Below, in pieces: positions 1-13,910 of a DNA stretch of 64,000 bases (positions within the stretch are counted from its first letter, which is position 1; the number at the start of each line of letters is the position of its first letter). The position numbers were made by a program, and so were the translations under genes. Source of the stretch: Linyphia triangularis (taxonomy: Eukaryota; Arthropoda; Arachnida; Araneae; Linyphiidae); NCBI GenBank assembly GCA_963978545.1, contig OZ021732.1:32270123-32334122 (forward strand), in the 5' to 3' direction. A model generated the notes under the pieces. The model was given only the letters and a program-made list of their open reading frames with translations, was not told the DNA's origin and made no database searches.

Positions 1-2773
<2,773 letters not shown>

Positions 2774-3580
2774 TATTTTTTTTATTTTTTTTTAGACTAA
2801 TTATTTTTTTAAGTATGCTACTTACCATTTATTCCTCGTTTTAAAGTACTTAAATACATTAGAGAAAAATATGTAAAAATGTCAAGCGTCTGTGTCAAAT
2901 AGATTTTAAACTATGTCCCCCCACGCATACTAAAACAGCAATTTGAGAAATTCAGCTTTGAATTAAAAAAAAAAAGAAAACATGCATTAAATACCTACGT
3001 TTTGTTTACTTAAAAAAATTATTAAAAATACTTCAAAATAAGATATAATTACAAATAAAGCATCATTTTAAAGAGAAAAAATTATATTTTAATAAACATC
3101 AAATTTATAATCTGAAAATTTTTCATGTGCTGGACCCCCTTAAATTAATCCCATTGATTCTGTAAATAATTCACGAATTTTATGTATCTGTATGACTTTA
3201 TCTTTCTGTACTCTATCAGCATATCAAGGACTTTTCGTTTAGAATGCACAATGCACTTCATGTTTTAAGGTAATTAAATATTGTTTTCAACTCGAAAATC
3301 GAATTACTCTTAGTAATCTACCCTCACTTCCAAAAGTTAAGCACGGAGAGTAAAATGTTAATTTCCGTAAGTCAATCTGAACTAAAGAAGTTGAAATTAG
3401 CTGCAAAGGTAGAAGAAAGTATATGTTAGATGACAGCCAATCACGGTTTCGCGTCGAGAAATATGGAAAACAGGTTGTCGTATAAAAGCCAACATTGTGA
3501 AGGGTTACATGAGTTGCATGTTAAACGCTGATGAAAGATGTGAACATTCGTACGATTTGTTTTCATGTAGACTCGTTTCT

Positions 3581-4612
3581 ATGGCTTTCAGAAGACGAAT
3601 GGAAGATTCTGAGCACTGGCGGCTTGTCGGACGCATTGAAGCAGGACAGCCTGTCACAGATGTTTCTCTTTTCTTCGGCGTTCATCATTCCGTGATTTCA
3701 CGGTTATGGAAACGAAATCCAAACCAGCCAAACAGTTGTCCGAAGACATGTAGCCGGTCGTCCAAGGGTTACGACTTCCGCGGAAGATCGATATATTGCT
3801 GTTGTAACCAAGCGGAATCGAAGATCGTCCTCTACACGTGCGGCATCTCTGATTGCAGTGGCCGTTGATAAGACGATATCTGCCACTACTGATCGTCGAA
3901 GGCTACACATGAATAGACTATACTCCCGGGTACCACGAGTTTGTGTTAATTTATCCGTCCAATCCAAAGGGGCACAATTAAAGTGGTGCCGCCATCATCA
4001 TGTGAATCGGACTGTGTCTTATTGGGGCAACGTTAAGTTCACACATGAGTCGAGATTTGCCCTACAACCCAATGATAAGCGTGTAAGGGTCTGGTGAGAA
4101 CAAGGCACACACAATTGGCCCCACAACATCACCGAACATCACACATTACGCGGTTGAAGCATCATGGTCTGGGAAAGGATTTCATTGGGATATCGCACCG
4201 ACCTGCACATCTTCAGGCGAGGTTCTGTGATGGCTGTATAGTATCGAGATGAAGTCGGAGACCCCATTGTGAAACAATACGCTGCAGCTGTTGGTCCTTC
4301 TTTCGTTTTAATGGACGATAATGCCCCCATAGAGCTGCCATCGCTGACGACTTTCTGGAGAGGGAGGCGATTGCGCGTATGGAGTGGCCGGCTTACTCAC
4401 AGGACCTTTATCCACTTGAAAATCTTTGGGGTGCCCTCGGCCGTGCTGTATGTAGACGTTTCCCTCCTCTAGGCACTCTCAGAGATTTTGAAACTGTCCT
4501 ACAGGAGGAATGGAGATTACTTAACTCTGCGGTGGTTGATCACCTCATAACAAGCATGATGACTCGCTGTACACTTTGTATGCAGATGAGAGGTGCTCAC
4601 ATAACCTATTAA
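3581..4612 (+). pseudogene. Degenerate Tc1-like transposase
   Basis: This is the remnant of a Tc1/mariner-superfamily transposase, which cuts and pastes its element at TA dinucleotides. The frame begins MAFRRRMEDSEHWRLVGRIEAG, followed by a helix-turn-helix-like block (VSLFFGVHHSVISRLWKR) typical of the N-terminal DNA-binding region. The catalytic part is recognisable across several frames: VKFTHESRFALQ near 4035 (the first DDE aspartate of the usual T-D-E-S-R-F block reads His), VLMDDNAP near 4310 (second Asp present), and a C-terminal block from 4379 with WPAYSQDLYPLENLWGALGR (third acidic residue present). At least two frameshifts and in-frame stops (for example after RVRVW at 4097) break it. 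Full length is close to the usual 340 or so residues, so it is mutated rather than truncated. I could not find convincing terminal inverted repeats. Confidence 0.9.
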
Positions 4613-4931
4613 TGTCGGGTTTTGTTGTTTGTTTTAAATCTAAACATCATTTTGTAAATGACGCAAATATGACGTCATCTTATAATTTATGAAAATTCAA
4701 TATTTTTCTTTTCTCTGTTTGTAATTCTTTGTTTTGTTTTATGAATAAACTTACAAGGAGACCTTACGGTCTCGGAAATTCAGATCGGGATGAAATTTGG
4801 AAGATTGATAGTATACCTTAAGGGTATCCACACTGTAAAGTAATAAAGCGCACTAGCCAGAAGATTCCGAGAAAATAGGCTTTAAAGTGTTATGCGTAGT
4901 TCAATACTAGTAGAGATTTTTGTTCCGCAAC

Positions 4932-5003
4932 TCCCCGGTGGCTAAGTGGTCAGCGTGATGGGCTCCCGTACAGGCGATCCGGGTTCGATACCTGGTGAGG
5001 AAG
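4932..5003 (+). other. tRNA-like segment with pol III A and B boxes, left arm
   Basis: An A-box match (TGGCTAAGTGG, 4939-4949) and a perfect B-box (GGTTCGATACC, 4982-4992) are spaced as in a real tRNA. A T-arm of five pairs and a D-arm with three of four pairs can be drawn. The acceptor stem is weak, the anticodon stem does not pair well, and position 33 is not T, so this is a decayed tRNA-derived sequence rather than a functional tRNA gene. Confidence 0.75.
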
Positions 5004-5230
5004 TTTTTTTTTTTTTTTTTTCAATTTATAAAGTGACTGTTACAGCTAATTGAAATTTGAATTAAAGATAATACTTTATTTTTAAATACTTAATGTATTT
5101 TTAATAGAGAAAATAGAGATAAATTAAATAGATATAAATTAAAATTCTAATTACCACGGCAACAAAATTAGGGTAGGACTTAATTTATCTATGGATTTTG
5201 GCATATAATTTTTATTTGTCAATTATTTAT

Positions 5231-5434
5231 TTATATACATACACCAGAATGACACTTATCATAAAAACATGGAAAACAAAAACTGTTTTGACATCTTGCA
5301 CAATTTATAAAGGAAGATTGTTTACAGGAACAACCTTTTTGTAAAAGATTCGTTGGAAAACATACTTCATTAACATTCATGAAAATATATCTTTCGTCAG
5401 AAAACTTGGAAGCATACCAGGCATACCGGATCAT
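5231..5434 (-). pseudogene. Cysteine-rich fragment resembling a piggyBac-type transposase C-terminus
   Basis: A 67-codon frame starts MIRYAWYASKF and ends in a cysteine cluster with pattern C-x-C-x7-C-x2-C-x5-C-x2-C-x4-C-H-x4-C. This resembles the C-terminal zinc-binding domain found after the DDE domain of piggyBac-like transposases. The frame stays open for about 17 codons upstream of the ATG until a TGA, and the stop follows the last cysteine by two codons, as expected for a natural C-terminus. The catalytic domain is absent. It lies inside the inverted-repeat element at 4754-6227, whose TTA flanks are not the TTAA expected of piggyBac. It may therefore be an unrelated passenger or belong to another cysteine-rich transposase family. 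Confidence 0.35.
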
Positions 5435-5976
5435 TTTATTAAAAATTGATGATGGACTATTGATTGTATTTTTATGCAGTCTTCACGGGTATTTATTTCT
5501 CTATTATTTTCAACCAGATACGCGCAATTTTGCATACTCTTTAGTAGATTCTTTACCTGTCTATAAAAATAGACGTCGCAAAGTGCCGTTAGGGTTTTGA
5601 AAATTTCTGACTACCTGCTTGAGTACAATAGGACAACATTCTTACTCTTCCATATAGAAACTGGTTCTTCATGTTTTTTGGGAAAATCATTTACTTCTCT
5701 ACATCTTATAATATCTCAAAATTTATAATCACTTGTTTGTGAAAATAGTAAATAGAGTCTTAATGTACCTTCATTAAAAATACATTACGTATTTAAAAAT
5801 AAAGTATTATCTTTCATTCAAATTTCAATTAGCTTGAACATCACTTTATTTATTGAAAAAATAAAAATTAAAAATTACCTCATTAAAAATGCATTACGTA
5901 TTTAAAAATAAAATATTATCTTCAATTCAAATTTCAATTAGCTGTAACAGTCACTTTATAAATTGAAAAAAAAAAA

Positions 5977-6048
5977 CTACCTCACGAGGTATCGAACCCG
6001 GATCGCCCGTACGGGAGCCTATCACGCTGACCACTTAGCCACCTGGGA
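5977..6048 (-). other. tRNA-like segment with pol III A and B boxes, right arm
   Basis: Inverted copy of the left-arm tRNA-like block. On the minus strand the A-box lies at 6031-6041 and the B-box GGTTCGATACC at 5988-5998, with the same 43-base spacing. The A and B boxes are unchanged relative to the left arm while bases around them differ. Confidence 0.75.
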
Positions 6049-6755
6049 GTTGCGAATCAAAAATCTCTACTAGTATCTAAGCTACGCGTAACACTTTAAA
6101 GCCTATTTTCTCGGAATCTTCTGGCTAGTGCGCTTTATTACTTTACAGTGTGGATACCCTTAAGGTATAATATCAATCTGCCAAATTTCATCCCGATCTG
6201 AATTTCCGAGACCGTAAGGTCTCCTTGTTAGAGCTACTTACTTGCAGCATTTCGTGTCAATCAAAGTAGTACTTGTCAATTTTTTCTCATTTTAACTCCC
6301 CGTCCTTAACTTTAGAAAGTGAGTGGAGATAAAATAGGATGTTTCGGCACCATCGTTTTGTCTTTGGATTTTTCATCTAATATACATTTGTTAAGCTGAT
6401 TAACATTTTCAGGATAAATAGACGCTTTTATGAAAGATCAGATAGGCGTTTGATTATTGGGAAATTACATCGGAAGAGTTTTCGGTGCGTGTACTTTCAT
6501 CGCGAGTCTCTTAACTTATCAGTAAATAACTCATGAAATAATTTACCGGAGTGAATATATAATCAAACATATAATTAGATAATGACGATTTGAATCCAAT
6601 GAGACCAAATATTCAATTTTAAAGGTTTTCGGCGCTTATCTGCATTTGCTTAAGCCAACCCAAATGTCGATCTGCAATTGATATTCGTATTGTCATTATT
6701 ATTCGTAACGTACGACATTTGTATTTGATTGTTTTGGAAAAATACATGTTAAAGT

Positions 6756-7506
6756 CAGTGGTAGAAGTGGAAAAAAAAAAAAAAAAAAAAGGTGGGGGAT
6801 GCCTAAAAGTTGGTGGCAAGTGCACCTCTCCCCCTACCCCCGTATTTGTTGTAAAATAAAATATTTCTATCTTTACACAAGAGTGCAATACATTTTTGTA
6901 ACAGTATGACATATACACCATAATTTTAATTTTTTTTTAATTTAAAAAAACTTTAAACCACTTTTTCGCAGTGTAACTACATTTTGCATTTTCCATACAT
7001 GCTTGATATATTTTTTAAGACGAAAAAATCGACATCTATGTAATTTTAATACTATCTAATATTCCATGCTCATTATTGTTTAATATTTCAAGAAGTTTAA
7101 AAACAAAATTTAGTGATAAAAACTGAAAAACTTGTAGGAAATTAAAAAGAAAAAAAATTACTTTTTTCAAAAATTATATGCATAGTGCACGACTCGGAAG
7201 ACATGTACTGGTTAGACAGTGATGGTAGGATGATGCTTTTTCAACAATTTTGTCATTGATTGTATAACAAGTATTGAATAGTGCATTCAAAAATTAAAAA
7301 AAAAAAATTAAAAACGCGAAAGGAAAATTTACCTTGTTGTGCCAAAGAGTTAATGTTATTTTTCAATAGTAATTTTTAGATGGATTGAATGTTTTAAAAG
7401 TGGAGGGATGGATTTCAGTGTTTTTAGAAGTGGGGAGTCGCATGAGTATTTTCTTGAAAAGTGGGGGGATGCGTCACCCCGCTTCTACCCACACTTCTAC
7501 CACTAA
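6756..7506. mobile_element. Short TIR element (about 750 bp), non-coding
   Basis: The left end reads CAGTGGTAGAAGTGG and the right end is its near complement (CACTTCTACCACT, 7492-7504). The direct repeat TTAAAGT flanks the element at 6749-6755 and 7507-7513. The interior includes A and G runs and no transposase. Tip sequence and duplication length are closest to hAT-type non-autonomous elements, but the exact boundary is uncertain by a base or two. Confidence 0.55.
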
Positions 7507-7513
7507 TTAAAGT

Positions 7514-7707
7514 TATTCACTTCTTTATACAATACTTGTAATAATCAGAATTTATAAAGATAATAACCATTTGAATGTCATTTTGGAAGTAGGGGTTTTT
7601 GTATGAGCGTATACTTCTATCGAGAGTCACTTAATTTCTTTACAAATGACCAATGAAATAATTAATATATGGGAGTAAAATAACTACAGATAATCATATT
7701 TTGATTG

Positions 7708-7741
<34 letters not shown>

Positions 7742-8837
7742 GCTTTCGATCATTTTGGTCGCTTGCCTGTTGTAAAAGTGCATTGAATAAAACAGTTCGA
7801 ATATATAGGTCTGTAATTGGTATTTAGTCAAAATTGGAATTACGTCATTAATCTCTGGATAGTGTAGAAAAAATGCACCACTTAAAGATAAACACTTTTT
7901 TCTCTCAATCCGATCCTTGTATTGTTCGAAATTAATAGGATAACAATCATTTGAGCGTTGTGTTTGGAATGGGGAAAAGAAAGAGGAAAGCTTTTGTGAC
8001 AGTTATAGTTATCGCTGGACAAAGGAAATGCTATTATCGTTTTCTGAGTTAGTCGAAAAACATGAAAATAATTTTCTAATTTAATTTTTAAAAGAAAGAC
8101 AGTTTTTGCACACACACACACAAAAAAACGTACAAGAAGGAAAAAAAATCAGAAAAAAATATTAAAAAATTCGTATACAAGAATAAAAGTGATGTTGCAT
8201 TGAATAAATTACGATCGTATGTGGGTATAACATCGTCCCCTTGGCAAAGACCAAAAGTTATCTTCCTGCATTCAAAATTAATCTCTCTTATTAATTCAAA
8301 AGCACTTAATTTTCTTCACTTTATGATTATGTTTCTTTAAGTGATTGTACCAAAAAAAAAATCTTTTAATAAAAGTTGTTGGTGTCTTACTTTCAAATGA
8401 AAAAGTCATGAAAAAAAAAATGACTGGCAAAGTCATTGTAAAAACAATTAACCTGAGGAGGTTGAATCAATGTACATGACCGTAGAAGTTTGTATTTTTT
8501 TTAAAGAAAACATATTTTTGATACATATTTTTTTATTCAATAAGTTTATTCTTTAGCTTACTTAGAAGTTTTCTAAAATTATACATATTCTACAACTGGT
8601 TTTCAGAATCATTGAAATTTTTTTATCTTTTATGTAGTATTTTAACAATGGAACAAACTCTAAAAAAATACAAATATTTGTATTTTATACTTTCTGACAC
8701 GTACAACTATTTTTAGAAAATAAGGTTACTCAGTTCCAAGCTATGTGACACGTTTCTCAAGCGAAGATAATTGAATGCATGTACTGTTTTCAGCACACCT
8801 CTTGATAATCAGAAGAAAAAAGGTTTGTCAGTGAATA
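7514..8837. repeat. Diverged tandem copies flanking the TIR element
   Basis: Blocks near 6400-6660, 7540-7760 and 7915-8060 share phrases such as cgagagtcacttaa / cgcgagtctcttaac and cattttggtcgcttg, suggesting old tandem duplication interrupted by the 6756-7506 insertion. No coding content is seen. Confidence 0.3.
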
Positions 8838-9003
8838 TGTTAACCGTTCACTGCGAGGATGGGGTAACATATTCCTATACGAATTCTGACATTCAATTCA
8901 AACATCTAAAACGTGAAATTGTTTCTCGTTTTAGACCTTTGAATTGAATGTCAGAATTCGTATGGGAATATATCTCCCCATTCTCGTAGTAAACTGTTAA
9001 CAG
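8838..9003. repeat. Long near-perfect hairpin
   Basis: Two arms of about 75 bp are reverse complements with few mismatches, including perfect stretches such as ACGAATTCTGACATTCAATT, separated by a loop of about 13 bases. It could be a foldback MITE or a source of double-stranded RNA. No gene overlaps it. Confidence 0.85.
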
Positions 9004-9759
9004 ATAGATTTACGGACAAATATTTTTTTCCTTTTCGCATTTTGACATGAATGTGGATTTCAACTTTCTGAATATTAAGAACTCTAAAATTCGTATCAGT
9101 CCTAGTGTCATTCGATACTTCTGCCACTACTAAAGAGAAAATATATTTTTGTTGAGAATAAATATTGAGACACATATTAATTGTACAGATTCCTTTAATG
9201 CATATTCGAAGTCAGGGGTCATATTCGAAATCAGATATCAGTGAGCTAAAATATTATTTTGTTATTTTGACGGAAATACGCACAGTTTTCGAAACTTATG
9301 CATTTTTAAGTTGAAAATTTTTTGCAATCAGTAAACTTCGAAAGTGATGGAATTAAGGCCTTATCTAATGCCTTTCCAGAGTCAGATGTCATATTGAAAT
9401 CATTTTTTAGAAAAATATTACTTTGACAAAATCCACAAAGTAATAGAAAATTTACTTTGAAAAATATGTTTAATTAGTATTTTTCAATGATATATTTTGA
9501 TTTCTTGTATTTTGAAGAAAATTATAGATTTCTGGTATTCTAGATTGTTCGTTGCTAAGAAAGTATTTTTGCATTTTAAAAGAAATCCATCAACTGCAAT
9601 GTAATTCCAAAAGGTAAAGCTTGGATATGAAATTAATATTCTATTATTTCACTTTATGGTATTTAGAAGTAAATTAATGAATGACTTTCTTCGTCTGCTT
9701 TTTGTGTTCATCTAAATTTTATAGCTTATTTATTTGCCTCCTTTTTTAAAAATGCCAAT
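9004..9759. other. AT-rich DNA without recognisable genes
   Basis: A weakly similar pair of blocks (near 9195-9240 and 9365-9405, sharing gtcatattgaaatca-like text) suggests old local duplication. Nothing else is recognised. Confidence 0.4.
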
Positions 9760-10069
9760 GACTCGAGAGAAGGGAGAGCAAATGTCATTACAATCATCGT
9801 CTGTGCATTCACGATTCCACAGCAACACCTGCGAATATCCCGATCAGAGAGTGCAAAACTACATCGAAGCAAAACACAACAGATCAGCCCTTGTTTTCTG
9901 ACCAACGTTGTTCCAGTGGCTGCCCGGGGGAAATACACGACTCCAAGTTCAAGCCATCCCAGGCCACAGGTTGTCCAAAAAACAGAAGGTCGTTCACTTC
10001 TTGTTCCGATCGTCTGCTGCTGCATGCCCGTACAGCACAACCTCACTCGATCCACCGACATCAGCAGAG
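9760..10069 (+). other. Candidate non-coding first exon ending in a splice donor
   Basis: This block is strikingly richer in G and C than its surroundings and ends with a strong donor (CAGAG then GTAAGC at 10070). Three frames are open across part of it, but none gives a recognisable protein, so an untranslated first exon is more likely than coding. It is on the same strand as the PPP1R14 exons, whose first coding exon must be joined to an upstream exon about 28 kb downstream of here. The assignment to that gene is inference; it could equally belong to another transcript. Confidence 0.3.
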
Positions 10070-10071
10070 GT

Positions 10072-12550
10072 AAGCTGGCTTTCTCATCTCCTTCCTTTTT
10101 TTCCGAATGTTGCTTTGGTTTATGATGAGGGTTGTCGTAATGACCGTTCTTAATTATAGCGGTAGTTATTAGAAGACGAAAGAACGGATTGGGTTTATTG
10201 TTCGTGTCTTGCAGAACAGGAATTTTTGTTTATTTTTGTCTGTCACTGGTTGAAAGGGTCCTGTGACAAAACCCGGAAATAGTTTTCTTTTGTTTGGGTT
10301 CTTCATTTAGTCACCCACTTTTAGCCCACCCGGGTAAGTGATCATTTTTTATATTTTCAGTGTTATGGCACAATATGATTGCAAGAGGAGAATAACTATT
10401 GATTTTGTATTTGATTATAAGTGTAGTTAGTTGGTATAATTGAAACACGTGTAACAAGTTGTTTGTTTCGGAAAATGATTTAGAGGCTTTTTGACAATTT
10501 AGTAAAATTCTATGGCATAATGTTGAAATTCAAAGTGCACTGTACAAAAAAAAAAAATCTGAACAATGAGTACATTTTGGTTCTAGAAAAGACTATTTAA
10601 ACTCTTGTGTTTATATTTTATTTTTTTATTTTCTATAATTGTGAGTAAAAAATTATTTCTTAAAGGGCGGTTTTTTATATTACTTAAGTAAAATATTTAA
10701 AAACTTCAGCACCAACTCCTGCTTTCCATCACGTCATTTGATTTACCCTAAATATAATGTAAAATTTTATTAAGGTACATTGAAAAGTATGTTATATATG
10801 ATCGAAAATGTATTTGTAGTTAATTTGAACATTGAGAAGTCCAGTTTATATTATGTTGCGGTGGAAAATAAATTTGTTGTTTCGTTTCTCATTATTGAGC
10901 CACCAATTGTAAATGCAGAAATGCATCAAACTTGGTATTCTGAAAAAAAAATATATATATATACTATATTCTAATATGGAATACTTTTTCTGAGTTGAAT
11001 TTGCATTCTTTTTTTTTTTAAAGTTGGTTTAGTACGTATATGACCTTTTATGCAATATATATATATATATATATATTGGTAAGAAAAAAAAAACTTTAAG
11101 AAATTGAAATGGCATTTTCCGTTTTCTCTTTAGTGAATTATAGCAAAAGATACAGCCAGCTTTCGGATTTGTTTTTCTTTCTGTATAAGCACATCACAAA
11201 AATGAGCAACAGTACATATTTAAAATAAATTGTTTTAATAATTTTTCAATGAATGTGTTTTGCACCTCTTATATATAGTTACGTTATCGCCTAATTTTCA
11301 ACGTGAAGCAAAATGAAATGTAATAATGTTTGAAATATTGAAATTTTGAAACATAAACATAGATTACGTTGAAACTTATTCTATACTAGGTAATATAAAT
11401 GCTTTTGTAAAATTAATAAATGTAGCTTGGTAAAATAAAGTTTTTAAAATGAAATATAATTAATTATGCATCGATATTGGGACATTTCCTTCGAAAATAT
11501 CTATAATGCCTCATTCCATTAAAAAAATAATTTTCAAGTTGAATTGATGTAACTGTAACTCAATGTATAAATGAAAGGTAATTTTAAATAATGAAGTTAA
11601 GAAGAAGGAGTGTATGTCGATAATTATAAAATATATATACTTACTTTCAAACAGATATTGTTCAGTGTGGCCCTCGTGTTGCCCTTGCGCCGTTAAACTT
11701 TGACCAACCAACCAAACAGATATTGTATGTTAGAATTTTAATATGTATTTTGCGAATTTACATTGATAATCTTCGTAATTTGATACAACAAATTAAAATA
11801 ACGTTTTCTTCTATGGCAATATTTAATACTGTCAGCTACCTCATCACGCTAAGTTAATTCGGTAATACGGATTTACCTAATACAAATGTCCTCTATTATA
11901 CGATACAACCTTGGCTCTTTTCTTTCAACCTTGGCTCTTTTGGGATAGCTCCCAAACAAAAATTCTAGAAAGTGACAAAATATTTTCAACTAAATATTAA
12001 CTCTTTCAATTATCTTATCAAATTTCAAATATATAGCTCAAACGGTTGGTAAAATTAATGGGTTTTGAAAACATCTTTTTGAGATTGAGTCACTCAATGG
12101 TTATGAAAACTTCCCTGTTGTACGAAAAAAATGAAAATTCCAATACTGTATGTGTTTGTATAAAGACTCTGTTAAATAAAGAAAAAGTTAATCAAGCTCA
12201 ATTTTTTCTATAGTTATTTTTAATTGGGTTTCAAATTCTTGAACTGTTACTTGTAATTGTATTTTAATAATTTGAAACAACGTTCCTTAAATTTTTCTAT
12301 TTCGTCAACCTAACAAATTGACTAGTAACTATAGATTTCTTTTATATAAACTAATTAAACTTTATTTAAAAATGTAATTGGAAAACGCTTTAGTATGTTT
12401 CAAGTATTTAGGAAAAATTAAATGTAATTTTTTATAACATTTATTTGAAAAGGCTCTATTTTGATACTAACTTTTGTTTTTATATTGCTTTTTTCTATGA
12501 TTTAATGGATTTAAAAAAAAAATGCTCCTGCTGCTTTAAGATGAAATTTA

Positions 12551-12588
<38 letters not shown>

Positions 12589-13866
12589 TAAACTGGTGTT
12601 TAAATATCCGTGGTAAATTTGAACGCTTCAGAGTAATAAAGAAGCCACAAGTTTGCTACTAGTTAAAAATGGTATGAACGTATACTAAATGCCTGAAAAT
12701 ATAACTTTTTTTTTCAAGAAATTAGGAATATGGATATCAATTAAATTAAGGGACCAAACGAAAGCCAATTTCTAAAAAATGGCATTGAATATTAAATTCT
12801 TTCAGTAATGGTTTTTTATCATGTTTATTGTTTTTAAAAAGGAAATGACATCTATGCTTTTTGACTATACGGTTGAATGAATTTAATCATTCGTTTTGAG
12901 TTTTTAATGACGCTAAAATTTAATGAATTTCAAATAAAAAATAAAGTCATCTACTGATAATTACACATTTGAGCAGAGCAAATATGACAAACTAAATGAT
13001 TTTTAATATTCGGAACCCCTGTCTTGCACACTATTAAATATTGTTTACAAATATTTTGTTTTAAACAGTCACAAAACTAATTGCTAATCTACTGATTCTC
13101 ATTTACAATACTTCTTTAAACATGCATGGACAAGTTATTATTTTACGAGTCCTGCGAATCGTTTTTATAGCTCATTAATTGGATTGCAATTTGAAAAAAA
13201 AATAGTCGATTATTAAAATTTAAAAAAATCACTTTTCCTAATGAATGTTGAATCTGTCTCTTGCTTATTTTTCATCCCGCCGCCTAAGTAAATTTAAATT
13301 AAAATAAGTTATTTGTTTGCATAAAGAGAGCCTATTTTTCGTTTAAATTTTAAAAACATCATTTAAAAACATAATTCGCTTTTGCATAGTTATCATTTAT
13401 TTCATCGGATGTGTAATTCTACTTTTTGGTGGTCGTTTGTCATATTACAAAAATATTTTAAACAAATAATTTGTAAAAATATTAAATTTAGAGTGGTTTT
13501 TGTACTATAATCGAAACTTATTGTTTAATAATATAGTAAGAAGAATCGGATGGAAAAACTCTACACTCAAAATCTATTTTAAGGTTATTAGTGCATTGTA
13601 ATATTTGAAGTTAACTACAAAATGGTACAATTTGTTGTGCAATGAGACCATTAGAAATATTTTTAATTATTTTTAGAAAGAAGGCTTCACTATAAAAATA
13701 TACACATTTATACACGATAAAGTTTCCTCGAAATGTTGTTTTATCGTACTAATATACCATTTTCTTAAAATCTAATTTATATTTGACTCAGTTTTGAATT
13801 TTTTTTTTCTTTTGCAAATTGTACTTTTACACAAACATGCATATGCTTTTATGGAAACATGATAGC

Positions 13867-13910
<44 letters not shown>

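Larger units (their letters stand above)
4754..6227. mobile_element. Large inverted-repeat element with tRNA-like segments in both arms
   Basis: Bases 4754-5107 recur as the reverse complement at about 5881-6227 with only scattered differences, giving arms of about 350 bp around an interior of about 770 bp. The tips read CAAGGAGACCTTACGG and its complement, and a TTA triplet flanks each end (4751-4753 and 6228-6230), consistent with a 3-bp target duplication. Part of the inner arm is repeated a third time in tandem (about 5765-5875). Each arm contains a tRNA-like block. The interior carries a cysteine-rich reading-frame fragment on the minus strand. A 3-bp TWA-type duplication is usual for PIF/Harbinger elements, but I cannot assign the superfamily from the tips alone. 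Confidence 0.85.

Noticed and set aside
9726..10061. 111-codon minus-strand frame in the GC-richer block
   Set aside because: Overlapping frames are open on both strands, there is no recognisable domain, and a + strand splice donor ends the block, so a non-coding exon explains it better.
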